7,875 bases of DNA from an uncultured Victivallaceae bacterium (GCA_934663655.1 CAKUKT010000114.1:1-7875); one strand, 5' to 3'; positions 1 through 6,847 are shown, counted from the first letter of the stretch. Program-made: numbers and translations. The notes: generated by a model from the sequence alone, not told the origin.

Positions 1-1
1 C

Positions 2-2221
2 CACAAGCAGGGTAATTTCGGAAACATTCTCACCGGCAGTCCGGCGGCGGCGCCGCGTTATATCGAGTGCAGTCTCTCTCCGCTCGGCCGGGAGACGCTC
101 TTTTCCGATGAGATCACTGAACTGGTCGATTCCTATGACGGGCGGAGCCGGGAACCGGTGGTGCTGCCGGTAAAAATTCCATCGCTGCTGATGCTCGGCA
201 GTGACGGCATCGCCGTCGGCATGGCCACGCGGATCATGCCCCACAACTTCAACGAACTGCTGCAGGCTCAGATTGCGACGCTGCGCGGGGAGCCGTTTGA
301 ACTTTTCCCCGATTTTCTCCAGGGCGGGTTGATGGATGCCAGCGAGTATCTCGACGGCAACGGCAAAATCACTCTGCGCGCCCGCATTGATATCGACGGT
401 CGGGAACTGGTGATCCGGGAACTGCCGGCCACGACCACTACCGAAAGCCTGATCGCTTCGATTGAACGGGCGGCGGAGAAGAACAAGATCAAGATCTCCG
501 GCATTCACGACCACACGGCGCAGAATGTGGAGATCCGGATTATGCCGACGCGCGGTTATGATCCGGAAAAAGCCCGGCAGGCGTTGTACATGTATACCGA
601 TTGTTCGGTCTCCATTTCGGTCAATCTCACGGTGATTCGCGACCGGCGTCCGGTGCAGATGTCGGTGACTGAAGTGATTCACCGCAACACGGAGAAACTG
701 CTGCTCTATCTTCGCCGGGAACTGGAACTGGCGCTCGAACGGCAGGAGGGGTTGTTCCACGCCAAGACGCTGGCGCAGATATTCTTTGAGAACCGCATCT
801 ACAAACGCATCGAGGAGTGCCGGACGCAGGAGGAGGAATACGCCGAGGTCGAGGCGGGGCTCGCGCCTTTCCTCGACCGGCTGCGCCGCGAACTCACCCG
901 CGAAGATATCGATCGGCTGCTGGCGTTGCCGGTGCGGCGGATCAGCCGCTTCGACATCGAGAAGAACCAGCGTGAACTCAAGGAAATCCTCGACGAAATG
1001 AAACGGCTGCGCCGTCATCTCGCCCATTTGAAGGAGTTCGCCATCTCTTACCTCGAGGATCTGATTGCGAAATACGGGGCCGCGTATCCGCGGCGTACCG
1101 AAATCGAACATTTCGACAAGATCGACCGTACCAAAGCTGCGCTCAACAATATCAAGGTCGGCTGGGATCGGCGCAACGGTTATGTTGGCACTGCGGTGAA
1201 AAGTGATGATCAGTTGGTCTGCAACGAATTTGACCGCTTTATCTGTACCACCAAAAAGGGCGTGTACCGGGTCATTCCGCTGCCGCCTGAAAAGCTGTTT
1301 GTCGACAAACTGTATGATTTCCGGCGTTACGATGCCGAGACGGTGTTCGGCATTATTTACCGGGAGAAGAAGTCGGGTAAATATTATGGCAAACGTTCTT
1401 CGATCGGCGGGTACATACTCGAAAAAGAGTACCGGTTGTGTCCGGAAGGGTGCCAGCTCGAACTGATGACGCCGCGCCCGGATGCCATCTATCTGCTCAC
1501 CGAACAGGGCGCCCGCAAAGCGGCGGTACGCGAACTCAATTTGATGGAACTGCCGAATCGTACTCCGCGAGCGCGGGGCGTGCTGATTTCAAGCAAAGCG
1601 CTGACCAGGATCACCCACAGTCGCTATCTTACTGAGGAGGAGCTGGCCGCTTTTGCCGCTGATTCGGCCGCCGGGGAGGATGGTGACGAGGGTGAAGAGG
1701 CTCCGGAGCGCACTTCGCCCGCGCCGGAAGCGGCCGCCGCCGTGGAAATGAAAGAGGTTGCGGCAGCGGAGGATGCCGCGCCCGCACCGGAAGCGGCCGC
1801 CGCCGCAGAGCCGGAAGAGCGTCAGACTCAGGAGAGCGCCGCACCGGCGCCGGAAGCGGCTGTCGCCGTGGAAACGAAAGAGGTTGCGGCAGCGGAGGAT
1901 GCTGCGCCCGCACCGGAAGTGACCGCCGCCGCAGAGCCGGAAGAGCGTCAGACTCAGGAGAGCGCCGCACCGGCGCCGGAAGCGGCTGCCGCCGCGTCTT
2001 CCGCCAGGCGCCGCCGCCGCCGCACCGGCGGCGATGAGAAGAAAGTGGTGGGTGAAGCCCCGGAACTGCTGCCTCCAGATGCGGTCGCAGTTGCCGAAAA
2101 GGAACCCGTAAAGAGTTCGAATCGCCGCCGTCCGCCGGAGAAGCCGGTGAAAAAACCGGTTCCGACCGTCAGTGATGAGGAGGAAGATTTCGGGATCGTT
2201 CAGCCGGAATTTGGTTTCTGA
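2..2221 (+). CDS. DNA gyrase/topoisomerase IV subunit A (5' end outside window)
   Basis: This is the breakage-reunion subunit of a type II topoisomerase. It cuts both DNA strands through a tyrosine and passes a second duplex, together with an ATPase B subunit not seen here. The frame is open from base 2, so the start lies upstream; a GTG at 158 is internal. The first residues match the family core: HKQGNFG, then AAAPRYIE with the catalytic Tyr at 59-61, then GSDGIAVGMATRIMPHN around 197-247. Tower and coiled-coil segments follow, with a basic helix near 980-1075. The C-terminal domain (about 1130-1620) is short, perhaps two or three degenerate blades such as CTTKKGVYRVIPLP. I see no GyrA box (QRRGGKG), so it is closer to a ParC-type enzyme than to a supercoiling gyrase. 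The last ~195 residues are a low-complexity Ala/Pro/Glu tail, a six-Arg cluster and an acidic end. In-window length is 739 residues. The family call is firm; gyrase versus topo IV is inference. Confidence 0.95.
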   Translation, partial: HKQGNFGNILTGSPAAAPRYIECSLSPLGRETLFSDEITELVDSYDGRSREPVVLPVKIPSLLMLGSDGIAVGMATRIMPHNFNELLQAQIATLRGEPFELFPDFLQGGLMDASEYLDGNGKITLRARIDIDGRELVIRELPATTTTESLIASIERAAEKNKIKISGIHDHTAQNVEIRIMPTRGYDPEKARQALYMYTDCSVSISVNLTVIRDRRPVQMSVTEVIHRNTEKLLLYLRRELELALERQEGLFHAKTLAQIFFENRIYKRIEECRTQEEEYAEVEAGLAPFLDRLRRELTREDIDRLLALPVRRISRFDIEKNQRELKEILDEMKRLRRHLAHLKEFAISYLEDLIAKYGAAYPRRTEIEHFDKIDRTKAALNNIKVGWDRRNGYVGTAVKSDDQLVCNEFDRFICTTKKGVYRVIPLPPEKLFVDKLYDFRRYDAETVFGIIYREKKSGKYYGKRSSIGGYILEKEYRLCPEGCQLELMTPRPDAIYLLTEQGARKAAVRELNLMELPNRTPRARGVLISSKALTRITHSRYLTEEELAAFAADSAAGEDGDEGEEAPERTSPAPEAAAAVEMKEVAAAEDAAPAPEAAAAAEPEERQTQESAAPAPEAAVAVETKEVAAAEDAAPAPEVTAAAEPEERQTQESAAPAPEAAAAASSARRRRRRTGGDEKKVVGEAPELLPPDAVAVAEKEPVKSSNRRRPPEKPVKKPVPTVSDEEEDFGIVQPEFGF
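1718..1996 (+). repeat. 126-bp in-frame tandem repeat in the topoisomerase tail
   Basis: Two full copies (1718-1843 and 1844-1969) are followed by a partial third (1970-1996). By my count the full copies differ at 7 of 126 positions. Each copy encodes 42 residues and is itself two diverged 21-residue halves, both starting PAPE: one carries KEVAAAEDAA and the other EPEERQTQESAA. The period is a multiple of three, so copy changes keep the frame. High similarity points to a recent duplication. The product would be a flexible, negatively charged linker before the Arg cluster at about 2004-2021. Confidence 0.93.
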
Positions 2222-2242
2222 GTTGTTGAAAGCGCCATTCGT

Positions 2243-2950
2243 ATGGACCTTGCCGGAAAAACCATTCTGATCACCGGGGGCGCCCGCCGTATCGGCGCGG
2301 CGATCGCGTTCCGGCTGGCCGTTTGCGGCGGAGTGGTGCTGCTCCATTTCAATAATTCTCGGGAGGAGGCGGCACGAACGATCGCCGGTTTGCCCGGTAG
2401 CGGTCACCGTCTGGTGGGACCGGTCGATTTCTCTGCTCCGGATGCGGCCGAACTCCTTGCCGGACTGGTCGGGCAGTGCGATATTCTAATCAACAACGCT
2501 TCATTGTATCGGGCGCGCGGAGACGATCCGAAGGAGCTGGAACGTCGTTATTTTCAGGTCAACTGCCGGGTTCCGACCCAGTTGATGCAGTGGCTGGCGG
2601 CGGGGCGGCGCGGCGGAGCAATTGTCAATCTGCTCGACCAGGTGGTGCTGCGGGAGTGTGTTCCGGATGATCCCTACACCCGTTCCCGGCGGGCGCTGTT
2701 CGCGGAAACGCTTCGCGCGGCCCGTGAGTTTGCCGCCGTCGGCGTCCGGGTCAACGCTGTCGCCCCCGGCCCGGTGCTGCCGCCGGTCGGTCTTGAGGGC
2801 TCGCGGATGGAGAAAGAGCTGCGCAGCGTGCCGCTCGGCCGTCCGGTGGCGGTGAACGATCTGGTCGACGCCGTCGAATTTCTGATCGTCAACGACTCGG
2901 TGACCGGAGCGGTTCTGCCGGTGGACTGCGGCCAGCATCTCACCGGGTGA
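2243..2950 (+). CDS. Short-chain dehydrogenase/reductase, FolM/pteridine-reductase-like
   Basis: This is a 235-residue cytosolic NAD(P)H-dependent oxidoreductase with a Rossmann fold. The dinucleotide-binding TGGARRIG is at residues 11-18, HFNNSREEA at 35-43, and NNAS at 84-87. The pteridine reductase/FolM branch is suggested by the ARRIG arginines, by Asp132 in NLLD where most SDRs have the catalytic Ser, by the 13-residue spacing from Asp132 to Tyr145 (as in PTR1), and by the C-terminal VDCGQHL, which resembles FolM's DGGRHL. The likely substrate is a dihydropterin or dihydrofolate, by inference. The oddity is in the YxxxK motif, which reads YTRSR, so the catalytic Lys is Arg149 (codon 2687-2689). 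The gene starts 21 bp after the topoisomerase stop and could share its transcript; the ribosome site is weak. Its stop is 3 bp from the stop of the convergent transporter gene. Confidence 0.92.
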   Translation: MDLAGKTILITGGARRIGAAIAFRLAVCGGVVLLHFNNSREEAARTIAGLPGSGHRLVGPVDFSAPDAAELLAGLVGQCDILINNASLYRARGDDPKELERRYFQVNCRVPTQLMQWLAAGRRGGAIVNLLDQVVLRECVPDDPYTRSRRALFAETLRAAREFAAVGVRVNAVAPGPVLPPVGLEGSRMEKELRSVPLGRPVAVNDLVDAVEFLIVNDSVTGAVLPVDCGQHLTG

Positions 2951-2953
2951 GAA

Positions 2954-4294
2954 CTATTTTCCTTCGCCGTCGGCGGCTGCGGCGGCTTTGCAGCCGAACG
3001 CGGGATCGATCATTCTGGCGGCCAGTGCGGTCACCGCAAAAGAGGGCAGCGTACAGATCATCACCCAGATGAAGAAGGCCCGGTAGGCGTCGATGGCGGG
3101 AATGTTCAGCAACCCCGGCAGTGCTTCCAGCAGGGTTCCGGAGTACATTGCCGGAACCATCAGCCCGACCGCCATGATTCCGGTCATCAACGCGTAGATT
3201 CCGGTCTGTCCGCCGGAGAACCGCCCGGCGAACCAGATCATGAACAGAGTGAACCCGGTAAAACCGAACCCGTACCCGAATTGTTCGATGCAGACGCACA
3301 CTCCGATAATCCAGTGATTCTGCGGCATGGCGAAAGAGAGATATACGTAGACCAGATCGGGAATGTTCAGGGCGAGCGCCATCGGCCAGAACCAGCGACC
3401 GAGCCCGTGCCGCGCTACCAGCAGCCCGGCGAAAATGCCGCCGAGCAGCAGAAAAACAACTCCGCCGCCGCCATAGATCACTCCCTGGAGCTTTATCGGC
3501 AGTTCAAGTCCCCCCGCCGCCCGGGAATCGAGCAGAAACGGCACCGCCACCCGGAGCTGGGCCTCGGCCAGCCGGAACAGCAGCAGAAACAACAGCACCG
3601 TGACAATGCCGCGCGACCGGAAAAATGATGCGAAAACTCCGGCAAAGCCGCCAGCAAAACCGCGGTTCCCGGTTGGACGATCCCGTTCCGGCCGCGGCAA
3701 CAGCCGCAGATGATACAATCCCAGTGCGACAATCAGTGCTCCGGCGATCATCAGCGTGAGGCGCCACCCCTGCTGATTGGACCAGCCGGATTCGATCAAA
3801 AATCCGGCGAGGTAGACCAGCCCTCCCTGGCCGGTGATCGTGGCCAGCCGGTAGAAGGTGCTGCGTATACCCGAATAGACCGCCTGAGTGTGGTCGTCGA
3901 GCGCGACAATGTAGAAGCCGTCGGCGGCGGCATCGTGGGTGGCCGAAGAGATGCCGATCAGAAAGAACAAAGTCAGTAGCGGCACAAAGGTCTGACAGCT
4001 TGCCAGTATCATTCCGGAAAGCAGAAAAGCAACTCCGAGCAGCAGCTGGTTGACGACGATCCAGCGTCTTCTGGTGCCGAAAAGATCGATAACCGGCGCC
4101 CACAGCGGTTTCAGCGCCCAGGGGAGCGCCAGCAGCGAACTCCAGTACAGTGAAGCGTCCTTGGCCATCCCGAGCGAAAGGAACATCACAATCGCGGTCG
4201 AATTGACCAGCACATAGGGCAGCCCCTCCTGAAAGTAGAGTGTCGGTACCCAGGCGGCGGGAGGTGACGGGGTTCCGGCGGCTTTGGCGGTCAT
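2954..4294 (-). CDS. MFS transporter, AmpG-like family
   Basis: This is a 446-residue inner-membrane carrier of the major facilitator superfamily, with about twelve hydrophobic segments. The N-terminus WVPTLYFQEGLPYVLVN, the LPWALKPLWAPVIDLFGTRRRW stretch at about 57-78 (loop between helices 2 and 3), and SSATHDAAADGFYIVALDD at about 116-134 are typical of the AmpG-like branch. Characterised AmpG proteins import muropeptides by proton symport, but many relatives in other phyla have unknown substrates. The ATG at 4294 is chosen because it overlaps the glycerate kinase stop as ATGA and has GGGAG six bases upstream. The frame stays open for 108 more codons upstream, but that part lies inside the kinase gene and is Arg-rich shadow sequence. 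Pairing with glycerate kinase suggests uptake of a glycerate-yielding compound; a cell-wall sugar remains possible. The family is well supported; the substrate is not known. Confidence 0.92.
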   Translation of the reverse strand: MTAKAAGTPSPPAAWVPTLYFQEGLPYVLVNSTAIVMFLSLGMAKDASLYWSSLLALPWALKPLWAPVIDLFGTRRRWIVVNQLLLGVAFLLSGMILASCQTFVPLLTLFFLIGISSATHDAAADGFYIVALDDHTQAVYSGIRSTFYRLATITGQGGLVYLAGFLIESGWSNQQGWRLTLMIAGALIVALGLYHLRLLPRPERDRPTGNRGFAGGFAGVFASFFRSRGIVTVLLFLLLFRLAEAQLRVAVPFLLDSRAAGGLELPIKLQGVIYGGGGVVFLLLGGIFAGLLVARHGLGRWFWPMALALNIPDLVYVYLSFAMPQNHWIIGVCVCIEQFGYGFGFTGFTLFMIWFAGRFSGGQTGIYALMTGIMAVGLMVPAMYSGTLLEALPGLLNIPAIDAYRAFFIWVMICTLPSFAVTALAARMIDPAFGCKAAAAADGEGK

Positions 4295-5445
4295 CGTGTG
4301 CTCCCATCCGCCTCCCCGGCGGAGAAGATTCCCGCGAGGGCTGCGCCGGTACGTCGCAGATTGATCCGGGTGGCGGCGATCGCCTCCTCGAGTGAAGAGG
4401 GTCCGGAGGCGATGCTCATGGCCGCATTGAAAAGTTGGCGCACGCCTTCGTCGCCGCCGACGATTGCTCCGGAACACAACGCCACCGGCACTCCGGCGGC
4501 GGCGGCGGCTTTCGCCACCTCGGCGCAGAGTTTGCCGCCGGCGGTCTGGCCGTCGGTGCGTCCTTCCCCGGTTACGACCAGTGCGGCATTGCGCATGGCT
4601 TCGAGCAGTCCGGAACAACCGATCACCAATTTCGCTCCCGAGGTTATTTCCGCTCCGAGCGCCGTCCGCAGCGCGAAGCCGAGCCCGCCGGCGGCGCCGT
4701 CGCCGGGATGGCAGGCGTCATCGGCAATACCCGCCGAAATGAGCAGTTGTGACCAGTGAGAGAGATTTTTTTCCAGCACTGCGACGACCTCCGGGGAGGC
4801 TCCCTTTTGAGGGCCGAAAACCTGCGCCGCGCCCCGGACTCCCAGCAGCGGATTGTCGACGTCACAGGCGACCCGGAGCTTTCGTCCGGCGAGCCGGGAC
4901 GTGATTGCGGAGAGGTCGACGGCAGCGATCCGCTGAAGTTCTCCGCCACCGATTCCCGGGGCGATCCGGTCTCCCCGGGCGTCGAAAAATTCCGCCCCGA
5001 GCGCCTGAAGCATACCGGCGCCCCCGTCGACGGTGGCGCTGCCGCCGATACCGAGAACAATTTCACTGACCGGCAGTTCCAGCAAAGCAAAGAGCAGTTC
5101 TCCGGCTCCGAAAGTGGTGGCGCGCTGTGGATCGAGTTCGTCGGGTTTCAGGCGTTCCAATCCGCTGGCCTCGGCCATTTCGAGGATGCCGAGTGAACCG
5201 GCTGTCCCGAAGGCGCCGGAAATCGGCCGCATCAGCGGGTCGTGCGCCATCACCCGGTGCCACCGACCGTTGCGTGCGGCCACCAGTGCCGCCGCGGTAC
5301 CTTCGCCGCCGTCGGCCAGCGGGCAGATCACCAGTTCATCGCCGGGGCGGCACGAACGCCAGCCCTCGGCCAGCGCCGTCCCCACTTCACCGGCGCGCAA
5401 CGCGTTTTTGAAGGAATCGGGAGCAAAAACAATTTTTCTTTTCAT
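4291..5445 (-). CDS. glxK: Glycerate kinase (GlxK/GarK family)
   Basis: This 384-residue cytosolic enzyme phosphorylates D-glycerate with ATP, in this family usually to 2-phosphoglycerate, feeding lower glycolysis. The whole family length is present, with the characteristic motifs in order: APDSFKNAL (8-16), PLADGGEGT (42-50), GIGGSATVDGGAGMLQALGA (132-151), ACDVDNPLLG (193-202), QVFGPQKGA (208-216), PGDGAAGGLGFAL (247-259) and VTGEGRTDGQTAGGK (291-305). The start at ATG 5445 gives the standard MKRKIVFAPDSFK beginning. An ATG at 5475 or TTG at 5490 would add 10 or 15 unconserved residues; neither has a clear ribosome site, so the choice rests on family conservation. Its stop overlaps the transporter start as ATGA. 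It lies 73 bp after the Ser/Thr kinase stop, either in the same operon or with its own promoter. No damage is seen. Confidence 0.96.
   Translation of the reverse strand: MKRKIVFAPDSFKNALRAGEVGTALAEGWRSCRPGDELVICPLADGGEGTAAALVAARNGRWHRVMAHDPLMRPISGAFGTAGSLGILEMAEASGLERLKPDELDPQRATTFGAGELLFALLELPVSEIVLGIGGSATVDGGAGMLQALGAEFFDARGDRIAPGIGGGELQRIAAVDLSAITSRLAGRKLRVACDVDNPLLGVRGAAQVFGPQKGASPEVVAVLEKNLSHWSQLLISAGIADDACHPGDGAAGGLGFALRTALGAEITSGAKLVIGCSGLLEAMRNAALVVTGEGRTDGQTAGGKLCAEVAKAAAAAGVPVALCSGAIVGGDEGVRQLFNAAMSIASGPSSLEEAIAATRINLRRTGAALAGIFSAGEADGSTR
4301..4305 (-). promoter_or_regulatory. Ribosome binding site of the MFS transporter gene
   Basis: Read on the minus strand this is GGGAG, six bases before the ATG at 4294, inside the end of the glycerate kinase gene. 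It decides the transporter start in favour of the ATGA overlap. Translation of the transporter is probably coupled to that of glycerate kinase. Confidence 0.7.
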
Positions 5446-5489
5446 GGCATCAATAATGGGTCTGCAAGGCGGCATTCGCTCGGACAGCA

Positions 5490-5495
5490 ATTATA
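5490..5495 (-). promoter_or_regulatory. Candidate -10 element for glycerate kinase-transporter operon
   Basis: The minus strand reads TATAAT, a perfect -10 hexamer, in the only AT-rich patch of the 73-bp gap between the Ser/Thr kinase stop and the glycerate kinase start. The flanking ten bases form an AT palindrome (aattataatt). I find no good -35 at 15-18 bp, so this is a weak candidate. If real, the glycerate kinase-transporter pair can be expressed apart from the kinase. A TSS here would make the TTG at 5490 impossible as a start. Confidence 0.3.
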
Positions 5496-5518
5496 ATTCG
5501 AGACGATGTCGTCATCTT

Positions 5519-6619
5519 TCAGTGTTTCCACCAGATGAAAAGCACCAGCAAAATCACCGCCAGCGCGAGAAAAACAATCAACAGCAGCGCGAGATTGCGC
5601 GAGATGAAAAGACTGCTGCGCCGCAGTGCCGAAGCGTTTTCCGCCACCGGCGCGTAACCGTTCTGGAATGCGATGATATCCTTGCCGATCGCTTCGGCGG
5701 AACTGTAACGGTTTGCCGGAGCCAGGGCCATCGCCTTGAGGCAGATTGCTTCGAGTGCCGCAGGTATGGTTCGTCCTTCGGGGGCGACTGCGGAGGGAGG
5801 CGGCAGCTGTCCGGTTACGGTCAGGCGCAGCTGTTCCTCGATTCCCCCGGCCCCGGCTCCGGGAGCCGAGAGCGTCAGAAAAGAGTACAGCAGAGCGCCG
5901 AGCGAATAGATGTCGGAATGTTTTCCGAGCGGGAAACGGGGGTCGGTGGCAATCTGTTCCGGGGGCATGAATCCCGGAGTCCCCTTGCGTCGCCAGTCTG
6001 GCGGCATGACGGCGTTGCCGTTATCGTCGGTTTTACAGGCCAGCCCCCAGTCCAGTACGATGACTTCACCGTAGGCGCCGACGATGATGTTCTCCGGTTT
6101 GAGGTCAAGATGGCAGACATTGTGAGAGTGGGCAAATGTGATGGCATTGCAGATCCGCAGATAGATTCGGAGCAGTTTCTGCAGATTGAAACTTTCCACG
6201 GTTTTCTGATTGTGACCGCCCAGCCGGCGCAACACCGTTGAGAGCGCGGTTCCGCGCAGATACTTCATGGTGAAGTATGGCGAACCGGAACTGTCCTTGC
6301 CGATGTCGTGAACCGGAATGATATTGGGATGTTCAAGTCCGGCGGTCAGCTTCGCTTCCCTCACGAAACGCTCGAGATCCGCCGGTGGACGTTCGCGGAA
6401 GTCGGGCATCATCGCCATCGCGACTTCCCGGTCGGTGTCGAGGTCGTGCACGAGCAGCACCGCTTTCATACCGCCGAAACCGATGCTGCGCAGAAATTTG
6501 TACCGTTCCTGCGGTTTGACCGGCAGCGAATCGAGTTCCGGAGTTGCGGAAAGTTGTTTTTCCTGTGTGGATGCGTCCTCGTCGGGAAGCATTCGGGTTT
6601 TATTTGCCTGATCGGACAT
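5519..6619 (-). CDS. Eukaryotic-like Ser/Thr protein kinase with C-terminal membrane anchor and WNK-like lysine placement
   Basis: A 366-residue protein: a polar N-terminal segment (1-38), a kinase domain (about 40-320) and one hydrophobic helix (about 343-363) followed by only a few residues. The kinase is therefore cytosolic, tethered by its tail, with no external sensor domain. Visible motifs are alpha-C Glu88, catalytic loop HLDLKPEN (Asp172, Lys174, Asn177), DWG at 190-192, GTPGFMPPEQ at 213-222, SDIYSLG with Asp236, and Arg304. Two departures stand out. The glycine-rich loop is GFGGMKAV (47-54), with Lys52 where the third Gly is expected, and the beta-3 VAxK motif is VAMA, with Ala69 in place of the ATP-anchoring Lys. 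The HRD Arg is Leu171. Asp172 and Asp190 are kept, so it may be active in the WNK manner rather than a dead pseudokinase. The start at ATG 6619 has only a weak GGA upstream. Substrates are unknown; glycerate kinase and the transporter lie downstream. Confidence 0.95.
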   Translation of the reverse strand: MSDQANKTRMLPDEDASTQEKQLSATPELDSLPVKPQERYKFLRSIGFGGMKAVLLVHDLDTDREVAMAMMPDFRERPPADLERFVREAKLTAGLEHPNIIPVHDIGKDSSGSPYFTMKYLRGTALSTVLRRLGGHNQKTVESFNLQKLLRIYLRICNAITFAHSHNVCHLDLKPENIIVGAYGEVIVLDWGLACKTDDNGNAVMPPDWRRKGTPGFMPPEQIATDPRFPLGKHSDIYSLGALLYSFLTLSAPGAGAGGIEEQLRLTVTGQLPPPSAVAPEGRTIPAALEAICLKAMALAPANRYSSAEAIGKDIIAFQNGYAPVAENASALRRSSLFISRNLALLLIVFLALAVILLVLFIWWKH

Positions 6620-6695
6620 CGTTGTTTTTCCAGTTAACTCCGGCGGGGATGAATTATCAATCGGTTACGGTGTCCGTCGGAAGCCCATTTTATAG

Positions 6696-6724
6696 AAGAT
6701 AACCCCGACAGCGGGATAAATCAA
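6696..6724 (-). promoter_or_regulatory. Weak candidate promoter for the Ser/Thr kinase gene
   Basis: On the minus strand TTGATT (6724-6719), a 17-bp spacer and TATCTT (6701-6696) match the sigma-70 consensus at 4 of 6 bases in each box. A TATAAA just downstream (6694-6689) is a better -10 by itself but lacks a spaced -35. The area 6650-6725 is AT-richer than its surroundings, as expected for a promoter, but the exact boxes are uncertain. Confidence 0.22.
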
Positions 6725-6775
6725 GTTTTTGGAGGGTTTTCATTCCGTTTGTTGCGGTCGGCTAAGCAGCGCAGC

Positions 6776-6803
6776 TTGAAATACTCATATATCATGATAT
6801 ATT
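6776..6803 (+). promoter_or_regulatory. Promoter of the ArsR-type regulator gene
   Basis: TTGAAA (6776-6781) and TATATT (6798-6803), each 5 of 6 to consensus, are separated by 16 bp. Transcription would begin near 6810. That would leave the ATG at 6811 leaderless or outside the message, and it supports a downstream start with an ~85-nt leader. The -10 and spacer lie under the palindrome at 6787-6802. Confidence 0.55.
6787..6802. promoter_or_regulatory. Perfect 16-bp palindrome, probable ArsR-family operator
   Basis: ATATATCATGATATAT is identical to its reverse complement. It lies between the -35 and -10 of the regulator gene and overlaps the -10. ArsR/SmtB-family dimers typically bind AT-rich inverted repeats with ATA/TAT ends in their own promoters, so autorepression by occlusion is the natural reading. 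The divergent kinase gene starts about 170 bp away, so control of that gene is possible but not shown. Confidence 0.6.
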
Positions 6804-6847
6804 AATTTACATGGAGACACCGGAGGACGACCGCTTCCCGGCGGACC

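Noticed and set aside
1589..2407. Long minus-strand open frame (272 codons) opposite the topoisomerase tail and reductase start
   Set aside because: Its periodic Arg/Gly/Cys-rich protein is the antisense image of the 126-bp repeat. There is no family signature and it crosses two well-supported genes.
2974..2996. Hairpin cggctgc/gcagccg as a terminator for the convergent genes
   Set aside because: The stem has a 9-base loop, no T tract follows on either strand, and it lies in the transporter's Ala-rich coding end where such GC repeats arise by codon use.
4295..4618. 108-codon N-terminal extension of the MFS transporter
   Set aside because: It lies entirely inside the glycerate kinase gene in another frame, is Arg-rich and unlike MFS N-termini. 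The ATG at 4294 has a good ribosome site and ATGA coupling.
5033..6241. Plus-strand open frame of 402 codons antisense to glycerate kinase and the Ser/Thr kinase
   Set aside because: GC-rich antisense shadow with Ser/Pro/Arg-biased and Gln/Arg-rich composition and no recognisable domain. Both minus-strand genes have complete family motifs.
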